Positions 11,521 through 23,165 are shown, counted from the stretch's first letter. The stretch is DNA of 34,287 nucleotides from Plantago elongata (GCA_036897095.1 JAYMSP010001250.1:1-34287), one strand, 5' to 3'. Program-made: numbers and translations. The notes: generated from the letters alone by a model not told the origin.

Positions 11521-11786
11521 GATGGATCTTCTCCAGTCGAGGTTGTATGTTTGTTTATTTTGATGTTGTGTGTTGTGGGTTTGTTGCATTTTATTTTCGT
11601 TTGATTTAAATTTCCCGCACTATGTTGTAATATATTCGTGGTTTGTTGTATCTCAATAATTTATAAAACGTCACAAATGAAATGTAATTTGACTACGATT
11701 CAACTTCTAAATAATTTTATAATATGTAAATTAAAAAAAATGACGTGATACTCACGACGTGACAACGACACATCATCACTGTAGAA

Positions 11787-12061
11787 AAATGCACGACGAT
11801 ATGACCTTACTTATTTTTCAGGGGGAATCTTTTTCCAGTAAATCTAACTCGGAGGCATGTATGCTTTCAGGCGATTCTGCGAATCTCACTATTGCATTAC
11901 ATTATCTATTATCATCACTCTGGTTCAGGAGGTTTCTGATACATCAAATATTCCTCTGGCAAGGTTCTCTACTTAGCGATGTTTTGCTGTATTTGGAAGA
12001 TCACAGCCAGAATTGGGGCATAAAAATAAAATTCTATCACTTTTCCACAATCAGAGATAGT
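11787..12061 (+). other. unassigned segment, possible decayed gene fragment
   Basis: Composition is less AT-rich than the flanks. One frame gives EVSDTSNIPLARFST right after a TTCAG splice-acceptor-like site near 11928, a TAG, then RCFAVFGRSQPELG, which looks protein-like but which I cannot assign. Another open frame (11759-12088) covers the same bases but is less convincing. It may be a captured or relic exon, or chance. Confidence 0.25.
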
Positions 12062-12432
12062 TTAAGAAAAGAACGATTTTTCTATTAATGAAAATTTTAT
12101 TTTTTACATTAAAATATATAGATAATGTATAAATTCACATATCCTAAATAAAAATTAATAGACAGTACGTAAAAATCTACAGACACTTTAAAACTCACAG
12201 ACACTAAATAAAAATTCACAGACAAAGTCAAAATCCACATACCCTAAATAAAAATTTAAACGCTTGAAAATTCACGTACCCTAAATAAAAACCCACAAGT
12301 AACGTAAAAATCAAATACTCTAAATAAAACTCACATACAATACGTAAAATTCTACAAATATTGAATAAAAATTTAAATATAAATAAAAAAAATAAATTTT
12401 TTATATTTATGAAAAATCGTTCTTTTTCCTAG
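12062..12432. mobile_element. MITE with terminal inverted repeats around a short-period repeat array
   Basis: The left end AAGAAAAGAACGATTTTTC (12064 onward) is mirrored by GAAAAATCGTTCTTTTTCCT (12411-12430); similarity extends inward about 40 bp (AT-rich). Between them, about 12125-12370 is a degenerate array of AAATTCACATACCCTAAATA-like units, many with CACAGAC or CACATAC. Such repeats between TIRs suggest a non-autonomous DNA transposon; superfamily not recognised. Target duplications not clear. Confidence 0.62.
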
Positions 12433-14630
12433 AATTTTTCCTAGAACTTATAATCTGGTTCAGAAATGATCAAATGAGTACTCGCGTGTTGCAGTTGATG
12501 TTGAAGACTTGCGCTTTTGGAAGTATGTGGAATTGGGTGAATTCCACAAGTTCTCCACACATGGTACAACCGTACATGGAATGATGATCACCAATCACTT
12601 ATTATGATCATGAATATATGTTAGGTGTCTCGTTTTCATTGAAACGAGTCCTCAGTTTTGAATTAAATTGAGTTTCCAAGATCACTTCCTAGTTTTCAAT
12701 CAATCAAAAGGCCTAAAAATTTGAAAAAAAAAAACTCCAATAGAGATTTTTATGAGCTAATAACTGGTGGCCCATGAAGAAACTCGACTAATAACATGTT
12801 TTCTTAATTATGTGTCTCGTATAATCAACATTTTAGGCATTTACCATTACAAGTATGAAATCAACAAGACTTTTATTAAGGACATTTAAATAATAAAAAC
12901 TACTTACTATATAAGCCCTTCCATTTTCCAAAAAGCTATGCTATTACTAGTGGCCTAGGGAAGGTGTTATTATCTCATTTTGAAAATGTTTTGTTTACCT
13001 TTAGCATAGAGTTATTTCCTAGTAAAAGAATGAGTAATCCTTTGCTTAGCATCTAATCCAAGATATATCACTTGGATGAAGATGGTCACTTACTCTGGTA
13101 ATAATGTGATCAACACACACATCTTCACTATGAAGCAACCATGGTTCTCCACTTCTACTTCTTCTACCACCATGCACTTGCACTTTACAATGTTCTTCTT
13201 TCTCATCAATGATACACACACATTTATGTTAGCTTCTAAGCATGTTTTCATCATTGAACTTAGAAGCAGATTCTAATCATATTCCACTCCACTCAATTGT
13301 TAAGGATTGGCAGTATCATGATTAGCAATTGCTCATAAAGGAAATCTAAGATGAATGGATTATTGAATTCCCCATAACAAATCATTACAAGACTGGAATG
13401 GTGTATGAAACTACTTCACATCAAAATGAATTTATATCTTTCTCATTACTTTCGAACTTCCACACGAATAACACAAAGGATTCTTTGGATCTTGGTGAAT
13501 GTGATCTAAACATATCAAAATGTATGATTTCATACGTTAGATGGTAAAATGTCATATTTCATAAACGGTTATGAGTGTATTAGCTATCCATATAGGAACA
13601 CTAGAAAAGAAGAAACTTAATTTTAGTAGGTTCAAATGTTGTTCAAATAAAAGTAGACCGTTATACACTGTGAGAGTTAATAAAAGCTCCATGTTACATT
13701 TTTCACATTTTCTTGGCATTTGTCTGTTTGTGAATCAACATCATCATTTATAAAGAATAAGATAGATCATTGAAGGTCATAAAAACACACAAATCAAATA
13801 GCAATTAGAACATAGCAGGTATTACAGCATAGAGGTAAGGTAGCTAGGCATCTGGCCCATAGCACTTAACTCTCTTATTTACTCTCCTTATCTGGACCAC
13901 AGTGCCCCTCCTCATCTTCTTGTTTCCCTAAATGTCTGTCTGGTATTTTTATTCCCTCCTAGTACGTAGTTAGTTCCTTGCAATTGTAAAATTGTCAATG
14001 TTTTTTATGAGAAGTGAAAGTATTTCAGAAAAGAGATAGAAGCTGCTAGAAAATATCCCACCCATGACGACTAGGTCTTCTACATGTATCACAAATTTGA
14101 AAAAAGATTACTTGGAGACCACCGATGAAGGTCGAGTCCGGAATAATGTTCGGGGCCAAATATCATATTTCTCAGTTTTGTTTATGCACAATGACTGCTC
14201 CTTGCATAGTTTGAGAGAAATGGGGATGCAACATTTGTATCGATACATGTATAAATAATATATGACATTTGAATTTGATCAAGAATAGATAAAGTAATAA
14301 ATAGTGAAATGAGTTGTTTGTTAGAATATATGACCAGGATAAGTACTGCAAAGACGTTTTCAACGATGTTGTCTATTGATGATAAGTCAACACCGTTGTC
14401 AACATCGACCAGAACAGATTCTGTAAAACGCAAATTATCCTAAAACAGTAAAAATAGAACGCAGCGGAATATCTCAAGCCGGTATATATAAACGATACCG
14501 GCAAATACCTTTCGGCAAAAGTAATTCTTACAGAAGAACTACAAACTAGATTCGATCAGCAACAGGTTGACCGAACTGCAAATATATCTAGACCTAGATT
14601 AGAAAACAAACTCTAACCTAGTTTGAATAT
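12433..14630. other. gene-poor intergenic DNA
   Basis: Only short, low-information frames (13076-13276, 13571-13753, 14064-14258), none matching a family I know. The part from about 14400 to 14630 may belong to the - strand retroelement that follows (it lies downstream in that element's orientation). No RNA gene seen. Confidence 0.45.
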
Positions 14631-15070
14631 GCGGATTAGATCGCTAAACCTTAGCAATGACTCAAATACAATATTCAAAGTAAAAGTCTAGAAAACAGTA
14701 TGAAGACACAAGTGTTTGACAATCTATGTATCTTTCTTTCTCAAGCTGTGTCTTCAAATTTGTCAAGATCCTCTCTTATATAGGCGATGACCAAACCCTA
14801 ATAGAGATCGATGTTCCAGGCTTTGCTGCTTCCGTGATGGGCTTTAGATTGATGTCCACGGACTTCACAGCTTCCTTGACAGGTTTCAGATAAAAATGAC
14901 AGATTCCTTATTGATGTGTGGCCACATGTTTATTTTGCTTTGATCAGGAATCTTCCTTATATCGCCTTTGGTATATTCAAAGACTTCCAGCTTCTTTCGA
15001 CTATGAGTCTTTGAACGTTGCTGCAAGAAAGTATGAATTAATCAATCGACGTGCGTCATCGCACTTTCAG
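14631..15070 (-). mobile_element. retroelement control region (LTR-like or pararetrovirus-like), copy A
   Basis: This segment is homologous, in inverted orientation, to 33870-34287. Read on the - strand it holds, in order: GCGATGACGCACGTCGATTG, containing the GATGACGCAC core of as-1-type enhancers; a region of short GACT/AGTC-containing repeats; CTATATAAG (a TATA box, + strand 14775-14783); and about 100 nt later TTGTATTTGAGTC (+ strand 14659-14671), a weak match to the initiator-tRNA-Met primer site TGGTATCAGAGC. The enhancer, TATA, leader and primer-site order is that of LTR retrotransposons and of plant pararetroviruses. No canonical TG...CA LTR ends and no gag/pol/reverse-transcriptase frame are seen, so the class is open. 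Confidence 0.6.
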
Positions 15071-16813
15071 TGTTGATTGTTATTGTAAGTGTTTATATTA
15101 TAATAGAATTCGTGAATATAATTGCAATGTTGCATCCGGTTAAAACTTTAACGTTGATAATTCGCGATATTCACAAGTGAGAAAATGAATCTTCAACTAT
15201 TGGTTGCATTCTAAAAGTCATATCCCTTTCTTTCAATGAGTCCATAATATGAGACAACATTGCAATTCACAGACTCACTCTCACTCTGCTCCAAGTAAAC
15301 TGACAAGTTATGTTTAAATTTCAATCTTGGTGATATTCAGAGAAACTGGCTAATAATAGATTTCAAGTTCCAGCAACCACAATATGCCAGATATCAAGAG
15401 CAAAGACAGCTCTGAGATAAACACTATTCAGGACCAACTAGCTAGCTCACACACTATTCTTTCACCTTACCTTTGGTTCTAGCAAGGACTTGAGCCAAAA
15501 GCAGACCAAACTAGAGCGACATACATAAAACCAAAGATATTATTGTAACCTGTATCATTTCATAAACTTAAATCATACTATGATAGTTATGATATATAGT
15601 TGGTTCTATTTTTTTTTCTAAACGATTAAAGGTAACTCTAACCGTCTATTTATTAATTGAAGTGAAATCAGCCTACTAACTGACTTCCACTTCGTGGGAG
15701 GTTATACAATATGAATATATGATATAAAGTAACAACACTTTTGGAAAGAAAAGAGTGAAGTAATAAGACTTGCAAGATGAACAATATCAAGTGTTGGCCT
15801 TATTATAAGTTAATTGCGGCGGAAAATTCACCCACATAGCATCACTGACATAATCAACAATCTTCCTTTGCTTCACCTGTACTACAGAGACATGAGTAAA
15901 CTGAAGTTGAACCCCCAAGTAAAATAACAGAAACACCCTTGTCCTATCTGTAATTAAAAAAGACACCCATCGTGTTTGTTTCCGTGATGACGCGGGAACC
16001 CCATCCGCTACATTTCAGACGTCGGAAATCCCCAAATGCACGTAGCAACATGCTAATCACATGAACTCTGAAGCAAATTAAATGCTGTAGAAAACAATTT
16101 GTAACATTCTAAGACTCGGAATAATAACAAATTCCCACAAAGGTAACAAGACAAAACATTGGCTTCGGGATTTGTGATTTACATTTCCCACACCCCATAA
16201 TTTCTCATTTCCGCTGAAGTACATACATAATTTTTATGGATAATAGCCTTTTATGTTCATTTTCACGGTAAATTATTTTAGTTTTAATTATAAATAAATT
16301 TAATATGTTTAATTAACTTATACAAGTAAACTTTAGTTCCTAAATTTTTAGTATATGATTTAATTATATATTTTAAGATTAATTCGTAGTTAAACTTAAA
16401 AAATTTAACACCGAAAAGTCACTATAAGCGGAAGAAGTACATTTAAATTATTGCGTGTCAAACTTAAAATCTAATAGTATAAACTAATGTTAAACATTAA
16501 TGATGAAATTCAATTACATTATATAATACAAAATTATGTAAAATTGAATTGAACGTTTTAATGAAAACAAAGTCTCTCTCTAAAACTTATTCCAAATTAC
16601 AATGATATTAATCAAGTTAATCATATATTTCATCCGTTATTTTAAAAACTTTTTAGGACATTGATCTCTCTTTAATTAAGGAATAATAGTTATATAGTAA
16701 TTTATGTGGGTTATTATGTTATAATTAATTGATGATGTATATGAGAGAAATAGTAAGAACAAAATAATAAAAGAAAATAATAAAAAAATTAATGGGTGGG
16801 ATAATGAAATTTC
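15071..16813. other. AT-rich intergenic DNA upstream of the LRR kinase
   Basis: No gene recognised. The first about 110 bp may belong to the - strand retroelement. From 16200 the sequence becomes very AT-rich with long T/A runs. Confidence 0.45.
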
Positions 16814-16853
16814 GCTTTAAGATAAAAAGTTATGTGCTTTAAGATAAAAAGTT
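16814..16853 (+). repeat. 18-bp perfect direct repeat upstream of the LRR kinase
   Basis: GCTTTAAGATAAAAAGTT occurs twice in close succession, separated by a few bases, about 320 bp before the start codon. It may be a promoter-associated duplication; no known motif is claimed. Confidence 0.6.
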
Positions 16854-17089
16854 TGTAATGTTAATTCAAATAAGTAAATTGATGAGTGTTTTATTGGAAC
16901 ATTAGATTTCGATTTCGATTATCGAGAAACTAATTTGGTACGTAGTTTTATCTTTTCAACATGTCATTCATGTATTTGGCGCGAAGTGGGACCCAGAGCA
17001 GTGAAACCACCATCTCCTACCTTACTCCCTCTCTTAAATTCCCTCTCAGCATCATCAGCATTCAGCTCAGCAGCTAATCAAACGAAACA

Positions 17090-17107
17090 ATGGCAGCATC
17101 TCCATAA
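17090..17107 (+). CDS. upstream ORF (5 codons) in the LRR kinase leader
   Basis: ATG at 17090 opens a frame of MAASP followed by TAA at 17105-17107, 56 bp before the main ATG. It lies in a C/A-rich, CT-repeat leader typical of plant 5' untranslated regions. The context AACAATGGC is strong for plant initiation, so it could lower translation of the kinase. Confidence 0.45.
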
Positions 17108-17163
17108 CCTCTCTGTACTTCACACCACAACACACACAACCCTCAAACAAACCAACCAACAAA

Positions 17164-20086
17164 ATGCTGAAACTCCTCTTCTCCCAATTCCTCCTCCTCC
17201 ACATCACTCTCACCTCCTCCCTAACACCCGACGGACTCTCCCTCCTCTCCCTAAAATCCGCCGTAGACTCCTCCCCCTCCACCGCATTCTCCGACTGGAA
17301 CGAAAACGACGCCACTCCCTGCCACTGGTCCGGCGTCTCCTGCATGAACATTTCCGGCACAATCCGAGTCGTCGGCTTATCGGTCGCCGGCCAGAATCTC
17401 CACGGCTACATTCCGTCGGAGTTAGGCAACCTAATTTACCTCCGGCGACTCAATTTGCACGGCAACAATTTCTACGGCTCAATTCCTGGTGAGGTTTTCA
17501 ATGCCTCTTCGCTACACAGTGTGTTTCTCTACGGTAACAATCTCTCCGGTTCTCTACCTTCCTCCATCTGCGATTTGCCTCGGTTGCAGAACCTGGATCT
17601 CTCGATTAATTCGCTTTCCGGAGAGTTTCCCAAGTTCTTTAGGAATTGTAGGCAGTTGCAGAGGCTGATTTTGGGGAGGAATAGGTTTTCGGGGAAGATT
17701 CCGGAAGGGATTTTTCCCGCGCTTTCGAATTTGGTGCAGCTTGATTTGAGTTCGAATCAGTTTAACGGGTCGATTCCGGAGGATATAGGGGAGTTGAAGT
17801 CGTTGTCAGGGGCTTTGAATTTGTCTTCGAATCATTTTAGTGGGGAGATACCGAAGAGTTTAGGGGATTTGCCGATGACGGTTAGTTTTGATCTTAGGAA
17901 TAATGATTTGAGTGGTGAAATTCCGCAGGCTGGTTCGTTTGCGAACCAAGGGCCTACGGCGTTCTTGAATAACCCGATGCTGTGTGGTTTTCCGATGCAG
18001 AGGTCGTGTAAGAATGATTCGGATGGTAGTAGTGCGGGTGGTGGGGTTCAGACTGGTTTGCAGGGTGGGGAGAGTGTTGGTGAGGCGAAAGGGTTGAAAC
18101 CAGGGATGATTGTGTTGATTGCGGTGGCGGATGCTGCTGTGGTTGCGTTTATAGGATTGGTGATTGTTTATGTTTATTGGAAGAGGAAGGATTCGGGGGG
18201 GTGTAGTTGTACGGGGAAAGGGAAACTTGGTGGGAATGAGAGGTCGAGTTTGTGTGTTTTCCCTTGTTTTAATGGTATTTCGAGTAATGATTCGGAGGTT
18301 GAGTCGGAAAAGGGCCTTGGTGGTGTAGTTAGTGGTGGGATGAGTGGCGGAGAGGGAGATCTTGTAGCAATAGATAAGGGGTTTAGTTTCGAATTGGATG
18401 AGTTGTTGAGAGCTTCGGCGTATGTGTTGGGGAAGAGTGGTTTGGGGATAGTGTATAAGGTTGTGCTTGGTAATGGCATTCCTGTGGCTGTAAGGCGGTT
18501 GGGAGAAGGGGGGGAGCAGAGGTATAAAGAGTTTATATCGGAAGTTCAGGCTATTGGGAGGGTAAAACATCCCAATGTTGTGAAGCTGAGGGCGTATTAT
18601 TGGGCGCCGGATGAGAAGTTGCTCATAAGCGATTTCATTTCTAATGGCAACTTGGCTTCTGCTCTTCGGGGTATGTTTCTAGTAATCATTACTATTTATG
18701 TTTCTTGCAACTTCATATCTTTCTGCGGTTGTATTGAATTTGATTTTACAATTGCAGATTCTGCAGATCTTTACAGTATAGCTCACACTACTGTTAGTAA
18801 ATGTTCAGAATGATGAAGTTCTCTTAACTAAATTTTTGATTAATGTAGCTGATAGTTAAGTTCACAAATGTCACAAAATCTACAAGCGAAAGTTAAGTCT
18901 AGAGCCTCTCGGATGTAAAGCTAACTTACAAAAAGCACTTCCTAGTTCCTATCAACCTGTCTGTCTTATTTCAGAATATAATTTCTAAGCAAACTTCTGA
19001 TTTTTCAAATGGTAGTAGTAGTATGGTTTGAGGAACGTATTTTGGTTGGTAAGGGACCTCTTTTGGTGGTTGTCAACATCTTTCCCTTAATTCTTTTACC
19101 AAAAAGCTGAAACTTGATGTACTATTCTTTCAGTGTAGTGTGGGGGAGATTGCTCAAAATTAGATGGAAATGATTGTATAGACACTGACTTGATGTAAAA
19201 AGGGTTGGTGGTCTCCTAGCCTTTGATTAGCTAACATCATAAGTGATCACTATGTAGATCTAGACTTCTAACAAACGGTACTTCTCATCATTTAAGCAAG
19301 CTCATTATGATGAAGGTTTCTTCCTTGAATGTAACTAACTTTTAACCTATAATAACTTCAGATTCTAATATGCCATGTTTTGGACTTTTGGCACATGTTA
19401 ACAACTAAGGTTCTTATGCTTATTATCCTTCTTATGTGTGTCTAGGGAAGACAGGGCAACCATCATCCAGCTTGACATGGTCTATCCGACTCAAAATCGC
19501 CAAGGGAACCGCACGTGGCTTGGCCTACCTACACGAATGCAGCCCGAGAAAATTTGTCCACGGAGACATAAAACCATCAAACATCCTCCTTGACAGTGAA
19601 TACCAACCATACATATCCGATTTTGGGCTCAGCCGCCTTATTACCATAACCGAAAATGATCCTTCTTCTTCTGGAGGCTTCCTGGGTGGGGCCTTCCCTT
19701 ACATAAAACAAGCTCAACCAGAGAAAACAAATAATTATCGGGCACCTGAGGCTCGTGTTCCTAACACCAAACCTACCCAAAAATGGGATGTCTACTCGTT
19801 TGGAGTCATGTTACTTGAATTGTTAACCGGGAAGTCTCCTGAGCATTCTCCTCCAACGAGCTCAACTTCAATGGAGATCCCAGACTTGGTGCGATGGGTG
19901 AGGAAAGGATTCGAACAGGAGAGTCCTTTGTCCGATATGGTTGATCCTGTGTTGCTTCAAGAAATCCATGCTAAGAAAGAAGTACTGGCCGTGTTTCATA
20001 CTGCTCTAGCATGTACCGAATCAGACCCTGAAGTTCGACTCAAGATGAAAACGGTATCTGAGAATCTTGACAAGGTCGGAACTTGA
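17164..20086 (+). CDS. LRR receptor-like kinase, ZAR1-like / At1g67510-like
   Basis: Plasma-membrane receptor-like kinase of 715 aa from two exons, 17164-18670 and 19446-20086 (775-bp GT-AG intron inside the kinase domain). In order: signal peptide about 1-20 ([19 protein letters not shown]); LRRNT domain with paired Cys53/Cys60 (PCHWSGVSC); about seven LRRs to residue 260; juxtamembrane Ser/Gly region; TM helix about 315-338 then WKRK; kinase domain from about 407. The glycine loop is [11 protein letters not shown] (422-432). The usual VAIK lysine is Arg444 ([10 protein letters not shown]), as in Arabidopsis ZAR1. The catalytic loop is [11 protein letters not shown] (HGD rather than HRD, so non-RD) and the DFG motif is intact (SDFG, 560-563), as are RAPEA and WDVYSFGV. 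Substrate and ligand are unknown. The Lys-to-Arg change makes strong phosphotransfer doubtful. Confidence 0.93.
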
Positions 20087-20797
20087 GCTGTAGGAGTTCT
20101 GACTTCTGAGGAAGACGAACATTTCTGGTTAGGTATAACTCCCTTGAGATTCCCAACTCCCAAGTAATTTTACAAGACATGCTATTTTATGATTCATTTC
20201 CATTTATAGTTCTATTGGACTTCAGTTGTAGTAGATCATTTGTAAGTTATGTTTGTCATTGTTTAGTGCTGCATTTGTACTACGAGAAGAGAATTTTGCT
20301 GCTGGCTGTTACACCGAATTTTTGTAACTCTTTCAAGAAATGAAAATAATTTTTTGTGTTTAGGTTTGATTCTTCTGACTAAAACTTCCATGTGTATATG
20401 ATGTTTGATGTTCAACCAGCAAGTGAGCAAACAATACATTCGAACTGAACATCGGTTGATAAATTGCCAATATACATACTACATACTTCATACTTTATGT
20501 TTCTATTCATAAAATAATAAATTACTGAATTATAACATATAAATCATAATTATGCGCATCATGTCAAATACCCAGGTCAAGCAAATCCAAAACGATTTAT
20601 TTTGTAATTAAAATTGAAACTTGTTCACTTGAAACAAAATACATTAAAAGTTTTAAATGGGACTGTAGGTATATCAATTGCTTCAAAAATAATATTAATT
20701 GGTATAAATCTTGAGTTGAATTTTTTGATTTCGAATTGAATTTTTATATGATTTTCTTAACGTAAAAATACAACTGGGCTGAACTTGATGTCATGCC
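20087..20797 (+). other. LRR kinase 3' region and AT-rich spacer
   Basis: The first about 260 bp look like a 3' untranslated region (T-rich, with AATGAAAATAA near 20338 as a possible polyadenylation signal). The rest is AT-rich and featureless. Confidence 0.45.
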
Positions 20798-21508
20798 TAA
20801 GGGTGTAAACGAGTCAAGCTGTTCGCGGAAGATTGTGAAAAAACTCGGTCAAATCTCGACTCGAACTCGTGATCGATCAATGCTGACCGTGACCAAGATC
20901 GACTCAATATTGAGCAAGCAACGAGCACTATGATAAAAAGCTCAACTGATTGTGAGCAGATCGCGATATATAAGTCAATTTATTCATGTTATGTATTTCT
21001 ACTTATATCGAAATTTAGTAAAGAATTTTTCTCAAATAAGTTATCTAAAGTAACCAAGAGCACCTTCTATACAACCTGGATCCCAGGCTTCGGCTTATTC
21101 CCTAAATTTAACTTGACTATCGATGCTTGCTCTTAAGTCTGCGCTCTACCGCTAATCACTAACGTCGTTTTCTACAGACTACTCACTTTGTTAATAATTA
21201 TATTATATTTTAAAATATATATAATAACATTTTCATGAGTGTATTATTGTATTAAAAAAGATATAACATATAATTGAATCATGTATTTCATTAAACAACA
21301 GTCCTAAGTTAACAAAATATTTTGAAAAAATAATAATTAATTTAATTTTGTTGAATGGGAAAAGCTCGTGAGCAAGCTCGATGCTCGTAAGCATTTTGTC
21401 AAGTTCTTAATTCTAAAGCTGGACAAAGATCGAGCTCAAGATCGTGATCGACTTGTAGACACGAGCATGGGCTTGATAAGGTCTATGATCGGCTCGTTTA
21501 TACCTCTA
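20798..21508. mobile_element. hAT-like non-autonomous element (TAGGGGTGTAAACGAG family)
   Basis: The left end TAAGGGTGTAAACGAGTCAA and the complement of the right end TAGAGGTATAAACGAGCCGA form an imperfect inverted repeat, and both arms carry GCTCG/CGAGC and GATCGTGATCGA-like sequences over about 140 bp. Plant genomes hold many hAT MITEs with TAGGGGTGTNAACG ends. The centre is AT-rich and noncoding; the frame 20930-21136 is not a recognisable protein. Eight-base target duplications are not evident. Confidence 0.66.
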
Positions 21509-22606
21509 CCGACAGCCTAATCAGGAGAAAGTATACTGAAAGTCCGGATTTTCCATAAAAAAATGGAAAAACCAGGTTTTTGTTGTATAAATAAACCGGT
21601 ACGGGCAGTTTTCCAGCTGACTAGGATTTATTCAGTCAGTATAAAATGAACGAAAAACATGCACATAACGAAAATTGGAAAAGCGATCGTAGAGCGGCGG
21701 CGATATCCATGGCGGCGAATTGCAGAAGCGATATCCACGACGGCGACTCTGATGATCCCGCAACCGCCGGATCTGTAGCGATTTCGATTCCTCTCTCCAC
21801 CTACAATTTCGATTCCGCTCTGCGAATCGATGGAGGAACGTGGCAGAATGAAAGTGAAGAAGGCTAGGAGAAAAAATGCTGAGCATGAATGAGGAGGATG
21901 AAAGTGAAGAAGGCGACGAAAATTGGAGATGAAGGCGATTATTGAAACAACGATGGTGAGCTGATAGGATAAACTGATAAAGCAAAGTTGAAATTGGAAT
22001 CAACTGGAATTGGTTGTTGTTTGTTTGTGTGTGTTGTGCTCTCTCTCTCCGTGTGCAAAATTGACAAGGCAATGGTTTAGATTTCATAGTAAGAGCCAAA
22101 AAATGTAAGGATGAATTTATTCTGTGAGATTTATATATCATGACTAGAGAATTTTATGGGATTTTTACCAACCCATACAACATCAGTGTTCTTTTTTCAC
22201 CTAGACAAACTTCATTTCTAACTTTTTTTTTTTTTTTTTTTAACTTCATTTCTAACTTATTCATTGGCGAAATTCCTTACCGATAAAAAGACATTGAGCA
22301 CTGAGAAGTAACGAGAATACGTGGGCCAATATAGACTTGTACAACTTCTTGTTATTCACATTTTTGGACGGCACGCGAGTGTATTTGGGCCAATTTGCAA
22401 TTAAGTTTTTACACGGACAGTGTTTGCTAGGCAGTATAGCCCAATTCTTGCTCAAATTGTTCTCATACAGTTTTTTTTCAATGGTTTTACAACTGAAACA
22501 TTAGTACTGCTTGATTGTCTTAGCAACGATGAGGGTTAAAAGGTACCGAACTCCAGCTGAGCCAAAAAAACCCAAGGAGGTCTACACACTTTTATTTCGG
22601 GACATA
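21509..22606. other. unexplained segment with a CpG-rich core; no gene assigned
   Basis: About 21670-21850 is distinctly richer in G+C and CpG than its flanks and open on both strands (+ 21646-21867; - 22141-21632), but neither protein matches a family I know. ATGAAAGTGAAGAAGGC is repeated exactly at 21848-21864 and 21898-21914. A CT-repeat lies near 22038-22050 and a T19-like run near 22219. GGGCC/GCCCA motifs occur at about 22323, 22387 and 22440. This could be the relic first exon and leader of a lost gene on the - strand. Confidence 0.3.
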
Positions 22607-22740
22607 GGTGTCGGGCATAGTTTTCGGACATTGGTTTTGTTCAGGCATGATAGCCGGGCATTGGTTTTGTTCAAACATGGTAGTTGGGTATAATTTTTGA
22701 GCATTGATTTTGTTCGGCATTATAGTCGGGCAATGGTTTT
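22607..22740. repeat. 30-bp tandem repeat, about 4 degenerate copies
   Basis: The unit CGGGCATTGGTTTTGTTCAG plus GCATGATAGC recurs, for example from 22624 and from 22654, with decayed copies on both sides. Noncoding minisatellite. Confidence 0.65.
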
Positions 22741-23165
22741 TAATTTGAAATTTTTTTGAAAATAAAATTTAGAATAACAAAATTAAATGATTATTATGAA
22801 GAATGAATAATAATCATAGAATTATAGAGACTTCAAACAACTCAATGTTTTGGAATTCTTTGTTAGCTTTTCTTCTGATATATCAACTTACTTGATTAAG
22901 CAGAAATTGTGGAAGGCTAAAAATGGTTGTGGTATATTGCACAAATTGACATTGAATCTAGGCATAGCTGGCAACTATATAGCCCATCACGTGACCAATC
23001 CATTAGCACAAACGAGGGTCATATTGGTTTTCACCTGAAATATTGTATGCATCGGTAGTGCAAAAAATACTTGTTGTCTTGATGTAATTCACGGTACCAT
23101 ATGGCACTGGGTGGTAGCTCGCCCGAATTTTATGTTGTAGCTGAGAGTTTATAAAATGTACCTTG
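22741..23165. other. AT-rich spacer, nothing recognised
   Basis: AT-rich DNA; the frame at 22850-23038 has no recognisable domain. Confidence 0.4.

Larger units (their letters stand above)
9026..11786 (+). mobile_element. Pong-like Harbinger transposon, internally deleted
   Basis: The left end follows a TTA target triplet (9026-9028) and starts GGCTACCTCCAATGG, a Pong-type terminus, followed by a CG-rich subterminal zone (about 9050-9130) unlike the AT-rich surroundings. Inside are the two expected ORFs in the same orientation: a Myb/SANT-like protein (9360-10457) and a DDE transposase (10839-11520), each with its own TATA motif. The right end is less sure: the complement of 11748-11784 begins CTACAGTGATGATGTG and keeps the GTCGTTGTCACGTCGTG subterminal motif, so the last bases look mutated and the right TTA is lost. 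The length is shortened by loss of the transposase core. It is non-autonomous now. Confidence 0.75.

Noticed and set aside
11919..12465. TCTGGTTCAG direct repeat as target duplication around the MITE
   Set aside because: The two copies lie well outside the inverted repeats on the left side; a 10-base match at this distance can be chance.
13076..13276. 66-codon frame as a small protein gene
   Set aside because: Thr/Phe/His-rich with no homology I know; no promoter or splice context.
17860..18570. 236-codon open frame on the - strand
   Set aside because: It lies wholly within the LRR kinase exon and results from its codon composition; the translation is low-complexity (Thr, Ile, Arg, Pro).
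21632..22141. 169-codon - strand frame as a gene
   Set aside because: Its first half is Ser/Leu/Phe/His-rich like translated leader sequence and I recognise no domain; described only as an unexplained segment.
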